Assembly (NCBI GenBank): GCA_040904925.1
Contig: JBBDSP010000011.1
Location: forward strand, 248,001-312,000
Length of the DNA: 64,000 nt
Reading direction: 5' to 3'
Origin: Gracilimonas sp040904925
GTDB lineage: Bacteria > Bacteroidota > Rhodothermia > Balneolales > Balneolaceae
The translations under genes and the position numbers were made by a program. Shown in pieces: positions 42,701 to 51,239 of this stretch; the stretch's first letter is position 1; each line of letters starts with the position of its first letter. Below the pieces are notes generated by a model that was not told the origin of the DNA, did not search any database, and saw only the letters and a list, made by a program, of their open reading frames with translations.

Positions 42701-42865
42701 TGTCCTGCCGATGCTATTTACTTTGGCGATTTGACCGACGATAACAGCGAAGTTGCCCAGATGAAACGCAACGAACGAAATTTCCAGATGCTCGAGGAGT
42801 TGAATACACGTCCGAGAACATCATATATGGCTAAACTTACGAACCCAAACCCAGCTTTGGCTTAA
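39785..42865 (+). CDS. actB: ActB, fused molybdopterin-like and Fe-S subunit of alternative complex III
   Basis: 1026 residues from the ATG at 39785. The first part contains a Tat-like twin-Arg sequence SRRGFLRVMGASVALAGLAA (about 53-72) and a molybdopterin-oxidoreductase fold that in ActB has lost its cofactor. The C-terminal part binds Fe-S clusters with CFGCGVCVIAC, CMHCELAPCEQVCP, CIGTRYCANNCP and CTYC...CQQACPADA. Large peripheral subunit of the quinol-oxidising complex. An ATG at 39815 is also possible. Confidence 0.94.
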   Translation: MKDSEITDQQMSEEVKQTTYWKSLGELANNKEYQKFAEREFPENATELTDGVSRRGFLRVMGASVALAGLAACRRPVQKILPYSNQPEDVVPGVPLYYATAMPVQGNLVGLIAENHEGRPTKLEGNDLHPASKGGTSIFNQAEILGLYDPDRSRSPLNNGNKASAGDFATFASNHFSNTDQRIAFISEANSSPTYNKIKEQALSKFNNATWVTYEPFGEDNVLEGNRIAFGSRLRSHYNFENADVIVSLNDDFMSSTHPNSVEYAKQVSGRRKVTDTNGEMNRIYAVEDSFSLTGSFADHRLRLKASQMEAFTYALATALSSRVNGLNAFSGYSNEFSDHQWITVLADELAANAGNSALTAGAQHKAEVHAAVAAINQALGNTGNTVDYLEVPYIDEQSSNTAFENAVSEMETGNIDTVVMVGVNPVFTASSLDFENALSNVETVVSLSDYVDETSKKASWHVNRAHFLEAWGDGYSYGGARSVIQPQIQPLHDGLSEIEFLNAIVSGEMTSGYEMVQETFRGYYSSGFNNRWTNILHDGIDNTGNFNAVSVSLSSGFASAMNSATSNISSTSGIEVVIRPDATLYDGRYANLGWLQELPDPMTKITWDNVALMSPATAKNLGIEEPGAGNKDYDVVEITINGKNIKIAAWIQPGHVDDAITLTTGYGRKGLGRVATSYIDYTVGGVDTYPLLETANTFFASAEVSKTSDTYEIACVQDHHSLEGRDMYRQASLSEYKEKPDFASFESVHTYPVPGLKEADEMGEDDGPISLFDEQTYPDHEPQWGMAIDLNSCFGCGVCVIACQSENNIPVIGKKEVKNGREMHWIRNDRYYVGDDADSPQAVHQPVPCMHCELAPCEQVCPVAATTHSEDGMNQMTYNRCIGTRYCANNCPYKVRRFNFFNYPKEYLTTGDDPDIIQMAMNPEVTVRFRGVMEKCTYCVQRVNRAKIDAKKETGSPKPVDGTVKTACQQACPADAIYFGDLTDDNSEVAQMKRNERNFQMLEELNTRPRTSYMAKLTNPNPALA

Positions 42866-42892
42866 GATATTAATCAGGAATACATCCAAAAC

Positions 42893-44320
42893 ATGAGTAA
42901 ATACCAATACGTACCGGAACCCGCTCTTGTAAAAGGCGATCACGACTTTGCGAGCCTTACACGACTGGTTACTGATATAAATTTACGACCCACTCCAAAA
43001 ACATGGTACTTGTGCATGATCGGGGCCAATGCCCTGCTAATGGTAATGGTTGTGGCCATCGGGTATCTAATTTGGGAAGGAACCGGAATCTGGGGCCTTA
43101 ACAATCCTGTTGGCTGGGGTTGGGCTATCATCAACTTTGTATGGTGGGTTGGTATTGGCCACGCCGGAACGCTGATCTCAGCTATCTTATTCCTATTCCG
43201 ACAGGATTGGCGTACTGCCATTAACCGTTTTGCGGAAGCCATGACCATTTTTGCTGTAATGTGTGCCGGGGTGTTTCCCGCTATTCACGTTGGTCGTATC
43301 TGGGCTATCTACTGGGTATTCCCGATTCCAAACCAAATGGCCATGTGGCCTAACTTCAACTCTCCCCTTCTTTGGGATGTATTTGCGGTTTCGACCTACT
43401 TCACGGTTTCCTTATTATTCTGGTATGTGGGATTGGTTCCTGATCTTGCAACAATCCGTGACCGTGCTACTGATAAGATCAGGAAAGTTGCTTACGGAAT
43501 TTTCTCTTTGGGCTGGACAGGTTCAAATCGCCACTGGTGGAATTATGAAAAGGCTTATATGATCCTGGCCGGTTTGGCTACTCCGCTGGTGCTTTCGGTT
43601 CACACTATTGTATCCTTTGACTTTGCCGTTTCTATGATCCCGGGATGGCACACTACTATTTTCCCTCCGTACTTTGTAGCCGGTGCTATTTTCTCCGGTT
43701 TTGCAATGGTACTTACACTGATGATCGTTGCCCGTAAGATCTACGGAATGAAAGACATTATGACCGATGATCACATGGAGAAAATGAATATTGTGATCCT
43801 GGTTACCGGCTCCATGGTAGGTTTTGCCTATATGATGGAGTTCTTCATCGCCTGGTATAGTGGCGTTGAATATGAAAAAGCTATATTTATGCTGAGAGCA
43901 ACAGGTCCTTATGCATGGGCATATTGGGCTATGATGACTTGTAATGTGTTGTCTCCTCAGTTCTTCTGGTCTAAGAAATTACGCCGCAGTGTCGGGTTCA
44001 CATTCTTTATATCTATTGTAGTGAACATCGGTATGTGGTTTGAGCGATTTGTAATTACAGTTACTTCGCTGGCAAACGATTACCTGCCATCAAGTTGGGA
44101 TTATTATTCCCCAACCATATGGGACGTATTGACTTACGTTGGAACATTTGGTCTCTTTTTCACCATGTTCCTCCTGTTCTTGCGCTTCCTGCCAATGGTT
44201 GCACTTGCAGAAATCAAGGCGGTAATACCTCAGGCCGATCCTCATAATTATGATGAGGAAACCGGTGAATTTCATAAGCCAAAAGTAGAAGTACCAAAAC
44301 CTCAATCTGAGAAGGTTTAA
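42893..44320 (+). CDS. actC: ActC, NrfD-like integral membrane subunit
   Basis: 475 residues with ten membrane helices. The features RPTPKTWYLCMIGANALLMV, GWAIINFVWWVGIGHAGTLI, WRTAINRFAEAMTIFAVMC and LSVHTIVSFDFAVSMIPGWH are those of NrfD/PsrC subunits that bind quinol in alternative complex III. Begins 28 bases after actB and is followed by actD with a five-base gap. Paralogue of ActF. Confidence 0.95.
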   Translation: MSKYQYVPEPALVKGDHDFASLTRLVTDINLRPTPKTWYLCMIGANALLMVMVVAIGYLIWEGTGIWGLNNPVGWGWAIINFVWWVGIGHAGTLISAILFLFRQDWRTAINRFAEAMTIFAVMCAGVFPAIHVGRIWAIYWVFPIPNQMAMWPNFNSPLLWDVFAVSTYFTVSLLFWYVGLVPDLATIRDRATDKIRKVAYGIFSLGWTGSNRHWWNYEKAYMILAGLATPLVLSVHTIVSFDFAVSMIPGWHTTIFPPYFVAGAIFSGFAMVLTLMIVARKIYGMKDIMTDDHMEKMNIVILVTGSMVGFAYMMEFFIAWYSGVEYEKAIFMLRATGPYAWAYWAMMTCNVLSPQFFWSKKLRRSVGFTFFISIVVNIGMWFERFVITVTSLANDYLPSSWDYYSPTIWDVLTYVGTFGLFFTMFLLFLRFLPMVALAEIKAVIPQADPHNYDEETGEFHKPKVEVPKPQSEKV

Positions 44321-44325
44321 AGACT

Positions 44326-44868
44326 ATGAGTACGAAAGAACAAAATTTATACGGAATACTCGCTGAGTTTAAAAACCCAAAAGAGTTGATCGATGTAGCT
44401 AAAACCATGTCCAAGTCAGGCTTTAGTAAGTTTGATACGTTTAGCCCCTTTCCTATTCATGGAATGGATAAAGCCATGAAGCTGAAAAAGTCTAAATTAG
44501 GCTGGATCGTTTTTGCGCATGCAATTATAGGGTTTACCGGAGCTATTGCCATGATGTATTATATGTCGGTAGTAGATTATCCTATTAATATAAGTGGTAA
44601 GCCATTCTTCAACGCACCGGCCTGGGTTCCGATCACTTTTGAATTAACTGTATTACTTTCTTCATTTGGCGCTGTATTTGGGATGTTTTACCTGAATGGG
44701 CTTCCAAAGCTGAACAATCCTCTTTTTAATGTAGAGCGCTTTAAAAAAGCTACAGATGATGGTTTCTTTGCATGTATTGAAGCTGACGATGACAAATTTG
44801 AAGCTGAAGAAGTAAAGAAATTGTTTAAAGAAGCCGGTGCATCCCACATTGAGGAAGTTTATGAATAA
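44326..44868 (+). CDS. actD: ActD (DUF3341) subunit of alternative complex III
   Basis: 180 residues. LYGILAEFKNPKELIDVAKT, FSPFPIHGMDKAMKLKKSKL and two membrane helices (about 61-80 and 95-118) are ActD/DUF3341. The stop overlaps the actE ATG by eight bases. Accessory membrane subunit in the act complex. Confidence 0.95.
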   Translation: MSTKEQNLYGILAEFKNPKELIDVAKTMSKSGFSKFDTFSPFPIHGMDKAMKLKKSKLGWIVFAHAIIGFTGAIAMMYYMSVVDYPINISGKPFFNAPAWVPITFELTVLLSSFGAVFGMFYLNGLPKLNNPLFNVERFKKATDDGFFACIEADDDKFEAEEVKKLFKEAGASHIEEVYE

Positions 44869-45898
44869 ATCGAACACGCAAATATCATTTCCAGGAATGA
44901 ATTTTAAAGGAATGTTTAAGATTGCGGGCATTTTTGCGCTCGGAGTCTCTCTTTCGGCTTGCCAGGGACAGCTTTCAGATAAGCCCCCTATCCATCCCAA
45001 TATGAACATGGATCAGCAGCCCAGAAAAGAAGCACAAGAGGTTAATAATTTCTTTGATGATGGCCGCTCAATGCGTCAGCCTGTTGAAGGAACAGTCGCC
45101 CGTGGTCTTGCTAAAACAGACCGTGCTTATTACGAAGGTGTGGATGAAGATGGAGAATTTATCAATAGTATCCCTGTAGATCTCACCAAGTCTTTCCTCT
45201 ATCGCGGTAAAGAACGCTATGAAATTTTTTGCGGTCCTTGCCACGGACAAACAGGTGCGGGTAATGGTATTATTATGGAAGGAAGCTACGGATATGTTCC
45301 GGCTCCATCCTATCATGAGCAACGCGTAACAGAACTCTCTGATGGTGAGCTTTACTCAGCTATTTACAATGGTGTGAGAACTATGCCATCTTACGCAACT
45401 CAGATTCCGGTTGAAGACCGATGGGCTATTGTAGCATATATACGGGCACTTCAGGAAAGTCAGAATATTAGCGAAGACGAGTTGGAAGAGTACGATATTG
45501 ATATAGCTTCTATGCAGGCAAAAGCAGCTGAAGAACAAGCTGAAGCAGATTCTATTGCAGCTGCCCGACAACCGGAAGAAGCTCCTGAACCAACCGTTGC
45601 AATGGGTCAAGAAGCCATCACGGCAAATGCATGCGGAACATGCCACAATGAAGACGGCTCACCCGGAGGAATTGGTCCAACATGGGCAGGATTATTTGGC
45701 AGTGAAGGTGAAGTTATTACTGCTGACGGTGAGACCATTACTGTAACCAAAGATGAAGATTATATTCGCGAATCTATTGTTGAGCCAAATGCTGCAAAAC
45801 CTGTTGATTATGCTCAGGGCGTAATGGCTTCATACAGCTATTTATCTGATGTTGAGATAGAGTCCATTGTCCTTTATTTAAAAAATCTTGAAAACTAA
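44861..45898 (+). CDS. actE: ActE, diheme cytochrome c of alternative complex III
   Basis: 345 residues from the ATG at 44861, the one overlapping the actD stop; eight upstream codons belong to actD. A lipoprotein-type signal ends in LSAC (about residues 18-29). Two separate cytochrome c domains are seen: CGPCHGQTGAGNG (about 125) and a C-terminal one with CGTCHNEDGSPGGIGPT (about 258). ActE is more often monoheme. The second domain is related to the C-terminal domain of the CtaC subunit encoded downstream. Periplasmic electron carrier to the oxidase. Confidence 0.92.
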   Translation: MNKSNTQISFPGMNFKGMFKIAGIFALGVSLSACQGQLSDKPPIHPNMNMDQQPRKEAQEVNNFFDDGRSMRQPVEGTVARGLAKTDRAYYEGVDEDGEFINSIPVDLTKSFLYRGKERYEIFCGPCHGQTGAGNGIIMEGSYGYVPAPSYHEQRVTELSDGELYSAIYNGVRTMPSYATQIPVEDRWAIVAYIRALQESQNISEDELEEYDIDIASMQAKAAEEQAEADSIAAARQPEEAPEPTVAMGQEAITANACGTCHNEDGSPGGIGPTWAGLFGSEGEVITADGETITVTKDEDYIRESIVEPNAAKPVDYAQGVMASYSYLSDVEIESIVLYLKNLEN

Positions 45899-45923
45899 GA
45901 ACTTTGCTTAATTCACTTATAAA

Positions 45924-47135
45924 ATGAGTCATAAGCCTACTATAACAGATTCTTTACAATTTCCATCCGACAGCAAAGTTCCTCGTGCTCTCTTCGGAAT
46001 TGGTGCCGTTGGACTTATCGCCAGCATCATTGGATATTTTTTCGATGCTGATCAGTTTTTCTTCTCATACCTGGTAAGCTTTACCTATTTCACCGGAATT
46101 GCTTTAGCTGCGTTGATAATGATCATGTTTCACCACATCACCAAATCAAGCTGGGGAGTCGTTTTCCGAAGAATAGCTGAGACCTTTACAGCCAACATAT
46201 GGATATGGGCCATTTTTGTACTCCCGATAATACTCGGTATTCATAATTTATATCACTGGAGCCACCCCGAATTGTTAGACTACTCCAGTTCAGAATTTGA
46301 TAAGATCGTTGCAGGAAAATCAGCGTACCTAAACTCTACTTTCTTTGTTATTCGCCAATTCATCTATTTTGCTATTTGGGGATACCTGGGGTATAAACTC
46401 CACAAAGTATCCGTTGAAATGGACAAAACCGGTGACTGGGGACTTACCACTTTACTAAGAAAAGTTAGCGCGCCCGGTATCCCGTTATTTGCACTCTCTG
46501 TGGCCTTTGCCAGTTTTGATTGGTTAATGTCTCTTGACCCCCACTGGTTCTCAACCATGTTTGGCGTATACTTTTTTGCGATCAGCTTCCAGGCATTCTG
46601 GCCCGTTGTGATCCTGTTGGTATTCTATATGCAACGTAAAGGGATCTTGAACAATACTATTAGACAGGTCCATATATATGACCTTGGTGCATGGTTCTTT
46701 GCTTTCACTGTATTTTATGCCTACATCGCATTCAGTCAGTTCTTACTGATCTATTATGCCAACCTTCCTGAAGAAACACTTTGGTACTTTCACCGACTGG
46801 AAGGCGGCTGGGAATTTATCACCTACAGTTTATTGATCTTCCGTTTCGCAGTTCCATTCCTGATACTCTTGAATCGTGAAGCTAAGAAAAACAGAACTAT
46901 TCTCGGTGGAGTATCTGTACTGGTACTGATCATTCACTTTTTAGAAATTTATTGGATCGCAATGCCGGTATTATATGATCATGGCATTAGCTTCAGCTGG
47001 ATGGATATCACCGCCTTCCTTGGATTAGGGGGTATTTTCTTTGGGTTGTTCTTCCGTACATTTAAAAAGCACGACATGGTTCCTAAAAATGATCCTAAAC
47101 TGGATGACTGTCTCTCTAAATCGTATCACCAATAA
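45924..47135 (+). CDS. actF: ActF, membrane subunit of alternative complex III
   Basis: 403 residues, ten membrane helices. SSWGVVFRRIAETFTANIWI, SWMDITAFLGLGGIFFGLFF and ASFDWLMSLDPHWFSTMFGV are the ActF features; it is a remote relative of ActC and may be the second quinone-binding or structural subunit. Separated from the next gene by 11 bases. Confidence 0.94.
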   Translation: MSHKPTITDSLQFPSDSKVPRALFGIGAVGLIASIIGYFFDADQFFFSYLVSFTYFTGIALAALIMIMFHHITKSSWGVVFRRIAETFTANIWIWAIFVLPIILGIHNLYHWSHPELLDYSSSEFDKIVAGKSAYLNSTFFVIRQFIYFAIWGYLGYKLHKVSVEMDKTGDWGLTTLLRKVSAPGIPLFALSVAFASFDWLMSLDPHWFSTMFGVYFFAISFQAFWPVVILLVFYMQRKGILNNTIRQVHIYDLGAWFFAFTVFYAYIAFSQFLLIYYANLPEETLWYFHRLEGGWEFITYSLLIFRFAVPFLILLNREAKKNRTILGGVSVLVLIIHFLEIYWIAMPVLYDHGISFSWMDITAFLGLGGIFFGLFFRTFKKHDMVPKNDPKLDDCLSKSYHQ

Positions 47136-47146
47136 TCGAATTTCCG

Positions 47147-47683
47147 ATGTCAGATAAGTATAGTTCAGAATTTAAAGCTAAAGTAGCACTTGAAGCCGTT
47201 TCTCAGAGCCGGAATGTAATACAGAAGATCGCTGAAAAGCACGATGTTCCTGAAGAAGATGTTATATCCTGGGCAGCTCAGTTGAATGAAGAGGCTGCCA
47301 AATTATTTGGTGTTGAAGCCGCCACATCTAAAGCTGACGTCAGTGAGACAGAAGATGTGGATATTGAAACAGATGACGATGAATTTGCTTACGCTGTTTC
47401 TCATGGTGTGATGAGTGACAACATGAATTATGGCAAACTGATATTCTGGTCTACCCTGGGAGCTTCTCTTGTAATAATTTTTGTTGTAGGATTAGTATAT
47501 TTTTCACAATACAGTTTATTTGAGGCTCAAAAAGAGGCTTCATCAAGAGTTACTTATTCTGATTATAGTGCACTGATAGCTGAACAAGATCAAGAATTGA
47601 ACAGCTTTGGAGTAGTAGATCTCGAAGAAGGTATTTACCGAATTCCTATTGACAGTGCTATTAGTAGAATAGCTGAAGACTAA
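47147..47683 (+). CDS. Transposase-type helix-turn-helix fused to a membrane anchor, in the act/cta operon
   Basis: 178 residues. Residues 4-55 (YSSEFKAKVALEAV, IAEKHDVPEEDVISWAAQLN, EEAAKLFG) align clearly with the N-terminal HTH of IS3/IS911 OrfA transposase proteins. An acidic linker (65-80) leads to a membrane helix (97-119) and a periplasmic tail with LNSFGVVDLEEGIYRIPIDS (151-170), a motif known from cytochrome-oxidase accessory proteins. So the cytoplasmic DNA-binding domain is linked to the respiratory complex region. There are no other transposase parts and no IS ends. Co-directional in the operon with gaps of 11 and 10 bases. Confidence 0.85.
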   Translation: MSDKYSSEFKAKVALEAVSQSRNVIQKIAEKHDVPEEDVISWAAQLNEEAAKLFGVEAATSKADVSETEDVDIETDDDEFAYAVSHGVMSDNMNYGKLIFWSTLGASLVIIFVVGLVYFSQYSLFEAQKEASSRVTYSDYSALIAEQDQELNSFGVVDLEEGIYRIPIDSAISRIAED

Positions 47684-47693
47684 AAAAATACTT

Positions 47694-48512
47694 ATGAGAC
47701 GTTTTGCACTGTTAGCAATTACATTGTTTGCAGTGCTTCTGACTTCACAAACTGCTCAAGCGCAGTTAAATCGTGAACAACCGGATGCATTGCAAGATCT
47801 TGGCATCGACGAACACTTGGGAGATATCATCCCACTTGATGCCAAATTTGCAACTTCCACAGGTGACAGCGTCCAATTGAGTGACCTTCTTGAAGAAGGT
47901 AAACCGGTTTTATTGAATCCATTGTATTACGAATGCCCCATGTTATGCGGGTTGGTATTAGATGGAACCATTAATGTAATTGAAGATCTGCAATGGAAGC
48001 CGGGTAAAGATTTTATTGTTATATCGATCAGTATTGATCCGGAAGAAGATGCTGAACTGGCGGCTCGCTCTAAACAGAACTATCTGAGCCAAATGGATTC
48101 AACCACCAAATCAGGATGGCACTTTTTGACCGGGAATAAAACTGAGATTGATAAAGTTATTGAAGCCGTTGGGTTTCGATATAAAGAAATTGAAGGAACA
48201 GGTGAATATGCCCACAGTGCGGCTATTATGCTCCTGAGTCCAGAAGGGAAAATTACCCGTTATCTGTATGGGATTTCCTACGATGAGTTTAATGTTCGCA
48301 GTGCTTTATATGAGGCAGCGGATGGACAGATTGGTAGTACAGTGGATAAAGTTGTTATGTACTGTTACCAATACGATCCTGACTCCGGTAGTTATGTGCC
48401 GGTAGCAATTAATATTATGAAGCTTGGAGGCTTGGCTACACTGATATTTCTCGGTATATTCTTAGGCTCACTTTGGCTTCGTGAAAAACGCAAAAACAAA
48501 CCTCAAAACTGA
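47694..48512 (+). CDS. SCO1/SenC family copper chaperone with C-terminal membrane helix
   Basis: 272 residues. Signal peptide (about 1-23), thioredoxin-like fold with YYECPMLCGLVLDG (Cys-x3-Cys) and the distal His in EGTGEYAHSAAIML, and a C-terminal helix (about 242-262). It resembles SCO but with a membrane anchor. Position directly before ctaC points to loading the CuA centre of the oxidase. Second SCO gene in the window; the other lies with nirK. Confidence 0.92.
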   Translation: MRRFALLAITLFAVLLTSQTAQAQLNREQPDALQDLGIDEHLGDIIPLDAKFATSTGDSVQLSDLLEEGKPVLLNPLYYECPMLCGLVLDGTINVIEDLQWKPGKDFIVISISIDPEEDAELAARSKQNYLSQMDSTTKSGWHFLTGNKTEIDKVIEAVGFRYKEIEGTGEYAHSAAIMLLSPEGKITRYLYGISYDEFNVRSALYEAADGQIGSTVDKVVMYCYQYDPDSGSYVPVAINIMKLGGLATLIFLGIFLGSLWLREKRKNKPQN

Positions 48513-48521
48513 ATTTAACTA

Positions 48522-49466
48522 ATGGGCAGTTTATTCGATTTTATGCTCCCGGAGCTTAAATCTCCAATGACAGGAGCAAGTACCGATGCGCTGATGGCTT
48601 TCATCCACATCGTAAGCTTCATCATCCTTGCCGGTGTTACCATTGCAATGATCTATTTTGCAATTAAGTATAAACGCAAGTCTGATGATGATGAAACACC
48701 TCTTATCACCCACAATAATAAATTGGAGATCACCTGGTCGGTAATTCCTCTCTTATTGGTGTTTATTGTATTTGGATGGGGATATAAAGGCTGGCTCAAT
48801 CTGCAAACACCTCCTGATAACGCCTATGAAATTCAGGTTTCTGCTTACAAGTGGGGTTGGACTTTCAGCTATGAAAACGGAGCCCAGGTAGGAAATGAAG
48901 TTCATGTACCGGCCGGCCGGCCCGTTAAACTGGTGATGCAATCACAGGATGTATTGCATTCCTTCTTTGTGCCTGACTACCGAATTAAGCAGGATGTACT
49001 GCCAAATCGATATACCTCCGTCTGGTTTCAAGCAGAAGAAACCGGAGAATCACAGGTTTTTTGTACTGAATATTGCGGGACCTCCCACTCTGATATGCTT
49101 GCTACAGTTGTTGTCCATACCCAAGAAGATTTTGATGCCTGGCTTGATGAACAAGGTTCGGCTGGAGGTGGTACACCGGTTGAAAGAGGTGAAAGTCTCA
49201 TCAGCATTCAAGGCTGTGTAACCTGTCACTCTGTAGATGGCTCCGACAAGATCGGACCTACCTTCCAGGGTTTATGGGAAAAAGAAAGAAACTTTGAAAA
49301 TGCTTCATCAGTTACCGCAGATGAAAATTATTTGCGTGAATCAATCCTTGAGCCCGGTGCCAAGATCGTTGAGGGCTATCAAAACCAAATGGTTAGTTAT
49401 GAGGGTCGACTTAGTGATGACGACATCTCTGATATTATTGAATACATTAAAACTTTAGAAGATTAA
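48522..49466 (+). CDS. ctaC: Cytochrome c oxidase subunit II with fused cytochrome c (caa3 type)
   Basis: 314 residues. Two membrane helices (about 22-46 and 66-88), then the CuA domain with HSFFVPDYRIKQDVLPNRYT, and FCTEYCGTSHSDM (the CuA Cys-x3-Cys with His and Met). The C-terminal domain is a cytochrome c with CVTCHSVDGSDKIGPT (about 225). This makes a caa3 oxidase. Its heme domain is similar to the end of ActE. Confidence 0.95.
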   Translation: MGSLFDFMLPELKSPMTGASTDALMAFIHIVSFIILAGVTIAMIYFAIKYKRKSDDDETPLITHNNKLEITWSVIPLLLVFIVFGWGYKGWLNLQTPPDNAYEIQVSAYKWGWTFSYENGAQVGNEVHVPAGRPVKLVMQSQDVLHSFFVPDYRIKQDVLPNRYTSVWFQAEETGESQVFCTEYCGTSHSDMLATVVVHTQEDFDAWLDEQGSAGGGTPVERGESLISIQGCVTCHSVDGSDKIGPTFQGLWEKERNFENASSVTADENYLRESILEPGAKIVEGYQNQMVSYEGRLSDDDISDIIEYIKTLED

Positions 49467-49467
49467 T

Positions 49468-51171
49468 ATGTCAACAGCTGAAGTAACTCCGGCATCTACC
49501 GGAACAAAAAAGACATTAAAGGTAAAACGGTACAAACCGTCCGAAGATCCTAAAAACACCTATCTGACCGATGAAAAAGGTTTATGGGCATGGATGACCA
49601 CCGTTGACCATAAGAAGATCGGACTCATGTATTTGGGCTCTGTTACCTTCTTTTTCTTATTAGGAGGAATATTAGCCCTTCTTCTTAGAACTGAGTTATT
49701 AACACCTGCAGAAACTTTTATACAGGCTGATACTTACAATCAGTTTTTCACTTTGCACGGCGCCATCATGGTGTTCTTTGTGTTAGTACCCTCTATTCCT
49801 GCAGCATTGGGTAACTTTGTATTACCTATGCAACTTGGTGCAAAAGATGTAGCCTTCCCCCGTCTCAATCTGGCCAGTTTATACATCTACATGATCGGTG
49901 CCATCTTTACTTTTATCGCACTTGCAAATAACGGCCTTGATACCGGTTGGACTTTTTACACTCCTTACAGTACAGAGTCGTCATCCAGTGTGATATGGGT
50001 TACCTTAGGCGTTTTCATACTTGGTTTTTCCTCGATTTTAACCGGTACTAACTTCATAGCTACCATTCATAAGCTACGTGCTCCCGGTATTACCTGGGGT
50101 AAACTGCCTCTTAATATCTGGGCGCTTTATGCCACTAGTATTATTCAGGTTCTTGCAACCCCGGTATTGGCTATCACTGTCTTACTGCTGACTATGGAAA
50201 GAGTACTTGGAATTGGGATATTTGATCCGGCCCTTGGCGGTGACCCCGTATTGTTCCAGCATTTCTTCTGGTTCTATTCTCACCCTGCGGTATATATTAT
50301 GATCGTACCGGGCTTTGGAATTATCTCAGAAGTAATTACCACTTTTTCTAAAAAGCACATCTTTGGATATTGGGCGATCGCGCTTTCATCTCTCGCCATT
50401 GCTTTTATTGGATTCCTCGTTTGGGGGCACCACATGTTTACCTCAGGACAATCCGCCGTAGCAACCACCGTATTCTCATTCCTGACCTTCCTGGTTGGAA
50501 TTCCTACCGGTATTAAGATCCTGAACTGGGTGGCAACTTTATACAAAGGTTCTATTGAAATGAAGACCCCGATGATCTATGTATTCATCTTCCTCTTCTT
50601 ATTCTCCATCGGTGGATTTACCGGCATCATGCTTGGAGCACTATCTGCTGACATTCACCTTCATGATACCTATTATGTAGTTGCCCACTTCCACTACGTA
50701 ATGATGGGCGGGACTCTGATAGCGCTGCTTGCAGGACTCCACTATTGGTGGCCAAAAATGACCGGCAAGATGTACGACGAATTTCAAGCTAAAATTGGAG
50801 CCGTACTGATCTTTATAGGCTTCAACATGACCTTCCTCCCACAATTCATTATGGGATCGCAAGGGATGCCACGACGATATTACAACTATATTGATCAGTT
50901 CACGATATTCCATCAAACTTCAACAATCGGATCATATGTACTTGGAGTTGGATTCTTACTAATCGCTTACTATTTGGCAAAATCTTTGTACAGTGGTGAA
51001 AAAGCAGGTTCCAATCCATGGGGAAGCCGCGGACTGGAATGGCAGTCAACATCACCACCTGATTTCCACAACTTCGATCATACACCGGTGGTCATCAATG
51101 GTCCTTACGACTATCACAAACCAATGGAAGAATTTCAGCTCGGTTTGGCTAATGAAAATGATCATCACTAA
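49468..51171 (+). CDS. ctaD: Cytochrome c oxidase subunit I (A2-type caa3)
   Basis: 567 residues, twelve helices. WMTTVDHKKIGLMYLGSV, FTLHGAIMVFFVLVPSIPAA, and the heme/CuB ligands in FWFYSHPAVYIM, VWGHHMFTSG and VAHFHYVMMGG are present. YSHP in place of GHPE marks the A2 subfamily, as in the Rhodothermus caa3. Catalytic subunit that reduces O2 to water. It starts one base after the ctaC stop. Confidence 0.96.
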   Translation: MSTAEVTPASTGTKKTLKVKRYKPSEDPKNTYLTDEKGLWAWMTTVDHKKIGLMYLGSVTFFFLLGGILALLLRTELLTPAETFIQADTYNQFFTLHGAIMVFFVLVPSIPAALGNFVLPMQLGAKDVAFPRLNLASLYIYMIGAIFTFIALANNGLDTGWTFYTPYSTESSSSVIWVTLGVFILGFSSILTGTNFIATIHKLRAPGITWGKLPLNIWALYATSIIQVLATPVLAITVLLLTMERVLGIGIFDPALGGDPVLFQHFFWFYSHPAVYIMIVPGFGIISEVITTFSKKHIFGYWAIALSSLAIAFIGFLVWGHHMFTSGQSAVATTVFSFLTFLVGIPTGIKILNWVATLYKGSIEMKTPMIYVFIFLFLFSIGGFTGIMLGALSADIHLHDTYYVVAHFHYVMMGGTLIALLAGLHYWWPKMTGKMYDEFQAKIGAVLIFIGFNMTFLPQFIMGSQGMPRRYYNYIDQFTIFHQTSTIGSYVLGVGFLLIAYYLAKSLYSGEKAGSNPWGSRGLEWQSTSPPDFHNFDHTPVVINGPYDYHKPMEEFQLGLANENDHH

Positions 51172-51239
51172 TTCATAGTACAAAGTCGACAAGGCTGTAA
51201 ATCAAATATGCAAACAAATAAAACACAACTCGGGAAGTA

